Source: Syntrophobacterales bacterium
GTDB lineage: Bacteria; Desulfobacterota; Syntrophorhabdia; Syntrophorhabdales; WCHB1-27
Direction of reading: 5' to 3'
Assembly: GCA_017881765.1 (NCBI GenBank)
Contig: JADGQN010000077.1
Coordinates: 1-14,160 of the forward strand
DNA length: 14,160 bases
Shown here: in pieces, positions 12,887 to 14,160 of the stretch
Numbering within the stretch: position 1 is the stretch's first letter
Layout: every line of letters starts with the position of its first letter
Translations under genes and position numbers: made by a program
The notes under the pieces: generated by a model
Told to the model about the DNA's origin: nothing
Seen by the model: the letters and a program-made list of their open reading frames with translations, nothing else
Databases searched by the model: none

Positions 12887-14116
12887 ATGAAAGGAAAAGT
12901 ATGGCTTGCGGTGATTTTGTTCATGGTGGTGAGCGTTCTTGTCTTAACCGGAACCGCTTACACCCAAGGAGTAAAGACGCTAAAGGTCGGTACGGTCCTT
13001 CCCCTCAACTTCGGCCTGGGGGTCGACACGAAAAAGGCCTTCGAGATGCAGGTGGGCCAGTTTAACGATGCCGGCGGCATCACCATCAAGGGTCAGAATT
13101 ACAAAGTCCAGCTCATCGTCTACGACGATAAATGGACCGCGGAGGCCGGCCGCGCGGCCCTGGAGCGGCTCGTCTATCAGGACAAGGTACAGTACCTCAT
13201 CGGCATTATCGCTTCCCCTACGATGGCCTCGGGCCTCAACATGGTTGAGGAGAACAAAATCCTGAACCTGTTCAGCGGGACGAGCCTGCGGGTCATGAAC
13301 CCGAAATTGCGCTACACCTTCGGGACGTCCACCACCCGCACAAGTCTGATGCCCCTTTGGTCGGTAGTAAAGAAGATCTTTCCCAACGCAAAAACAACCG
13401 TATTCATATCGCCTAATGACGAGGGAGGTAAGGCCCGTGCTGCCGAAGAAAAGCAGGTGGCGGAGGCCAACGGCGTGAAAGTACTCGACACCCTTTTTCA
13501 TCCGCGGGACGCAGTCGATTTTACAGCATTGGCTGTGAAGGCAAAAAGCCTGAACCCGGATATCATGGACTATCCGGGGGGCGATTCCGGAACCCAGTTC
13601 GGCCTGGAGCTGAAGGCGGTCTATGCGGCCGGCTTCAGAGGTAAAGCGCATTTGGCCGCCATTGCCCCAAAGCTCGATGAGGTGATGCAGGTGGCGAGTA
13701 TCGAAGCACTTGAAGGCCTCCTGTGCAACGTTAAAAACACGGAATTACCCAACCCTCCACCGATCGCAAAGAAATTCAAGGAGGACTTCACCAAGACCTA
13801 CGGAAAGTGGTCTGAGGCATCTTTGCCTTGGATTCCCGCCTGGCCTGCGTTGCTCGAAGCGTTCAAGAAGGCCGACAGTGTCGACCCTACCACGGTTGCC
13901 GATTATATCGCCTCTAAAGGCCTTTTTTGGGACCGGATTGATGGCCCGGCCAGGATGGTGAGAAGGCCGGATCTGGGCAATACGAAATATTGCGACTCCG
14001 TTTCCGAGGTACAATACGGGCAGATAAAGAATGGAAAGATCGTGCACGTGGCGACACTAAGTCGCGACGAGGCGGTCGCGGCTTGTGAGAAGGTCTTCGG
14101 GCCCGGGTGGAAATAG
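12887..14116 (+). CDS. ABC transporter substrate-binding protein, branched-chain amino acid (LivK/Peripla_BP_6) type
   Basis: This is the periplasmic receptor of an ABC importer of the HAAT class, 409 residues. The start ATG 12887 has GGAGGAGG five bases upstream; a longer frame from 12794 reads through the promoter and ribosome-binding site and is rejected. A signal peptide covers about residues 1-27 (MKGKVW, hydrophobic core, cleavage near AYTQG). The mature protein opens with the type I binding-fold pattern LKVGTVLPLNFGLG, followed by QFNDAGGITIKGQNYKVQLIVYDDKW (about 58-83) and AALERLVYQDKVQYLIGIIAS, all typical of LivK relatives. The second lobe has TVFISPNDEGGKA near residue 165-178. 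In many Desulfobacterota such receptors bind aromatic or aliphatic acids instead of leucine, so the ligand is open. Permease and ATPase genes are expected beyond the right edge; the last 44 bases show no further gene start. Confidence 0.92.
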   Translation: MKGKVWLAVILFMVVSVLVLTGTAYTQGVKTLKVGTVLPLNFGLGVDTKKAFEMQVGQFNDAGGITIKGQNYKVQLIVYDDKWTAEAGRAALERLVYQDKVQYLIGIIASPTMASGLNMVEENKILNLFSGTSLRVMNPKLRYTFGTSTTRTSLMPLWSVVKKIFPNAKTTVFISPNDEGGKARAAEEKQVAEANGVKVLDTLFHPRDAVDFTALAVKAKSLNPDIMDYPGGDSGTQFGLELKAVYAAGFRGKAHLAAIAPKLDEVMQVASIEALEGLLCNVKNTELPNPPPIAKKFKEDFTKTYGKWSEASLPWIPAWPALLEAFKKADSVDPTTVADYIASKGLFWDRIDGPARMVRRPDLGNTKYCDSVSEVQYGQIKNGKIVHVATLSRDEAVAACEKVFGPGWK

Positions 14117-14160
14117 ATTTCCGTAAGGCATTCAAGAAAACGAAGGGATGGGATCGGTCC

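Noticed and set aside
12980..13651. A 223-codon open frame on the minus strand
   Set aside because: Antisense shadow of the LivK-type binding protein; no ribosome-binding site and no family resemblance.

Overview
The window looks like a piece of chromosome from an anaerobic bacterium, most likely a Desulfobacterota (deltaproteobacterial) lineage resembling syntrophic or aromatic-degrading genera. This placement is an inference. It rests on gene content: expanded tripartite tricarboxylate (TTT) and TRAP solute transporters, a phenylacetate-CoA-ligase-type enzyme, a DMSO-reductase-superfamily Mo/W protein fragment and a LivK-type binding protein. There is no 16S or other marker gene here. No tRNA, rRNA, CRISPR array, insertion sequence or phage gene was recognised.

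Layout, left to right. (1) 1-2885, minus strand: a TTT operon in the order tctC-tctC-tctB-tctA. Two tandem binding-protein paralogues serve one membrane pair, and tctA runs off the left edge. A good sigma70-type promoter lies at 2974-3002. (2) 2886-3683: a long gap holding that promoter, a decayed MBL-fold hydrolase gene (one-base insertion in a G run, then an in-frame TGA and loss of the 3' part), and a promoter for the next gene. (3) 3684-6096, plus strand: an MFS exporter of the fosmidomycin-resistance type and an EamA/DMT transporter. They are separated by a 140-bp imperfect inverted-repeat element. (4) 6157-9648, minus strand: a TRAP operon dctP-dctQ-dctM followed by a small membrane-anchored coiled-coil protein. 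A perfect 14-bp stem-loop without a T tract sits between dctP and dctQ. (5) 9649-11527, minus strand: a second copy of the inverted-repeat element, a 73-residue conserved-looking small protein whose last codons are supplied by that element, and the CoA ligase. (6) 11528-11832: a divergent control region with a promoter for the ligase and a tandem 11-bp repeat directly upstream of its -35 box. (7) 11833-12690, plus strand: the N-terminal part only of a Mo/W bis-pterin oxidoreductase. (8) 12887-14116, plus strand: a branched-chain-amino-acid-type ABC binding protein with its own extended -10 promoter, probably the first gene of an operon beyond the window.

Functionally this is a carboxylate and aromatic acid acquisition region. 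Three unrelated binding-protein-dependent uptake systems (TTT, TRAP, ABC) are placed near an acyl/aryl-CoA ligase, which would activate an imported acid. The link between a particular transporter and the ligase is inferred from position and orientation only. The two degraded genes and the two copies of a structured repeat suggest a region under turnover. The most unusual items are the repeat family, which keeps its central hairpin while the bases change, and the tandem-repeat regulatory site upstream of the ligase. I found nothing that clearly amounts to a new defence or biosynthetic system.
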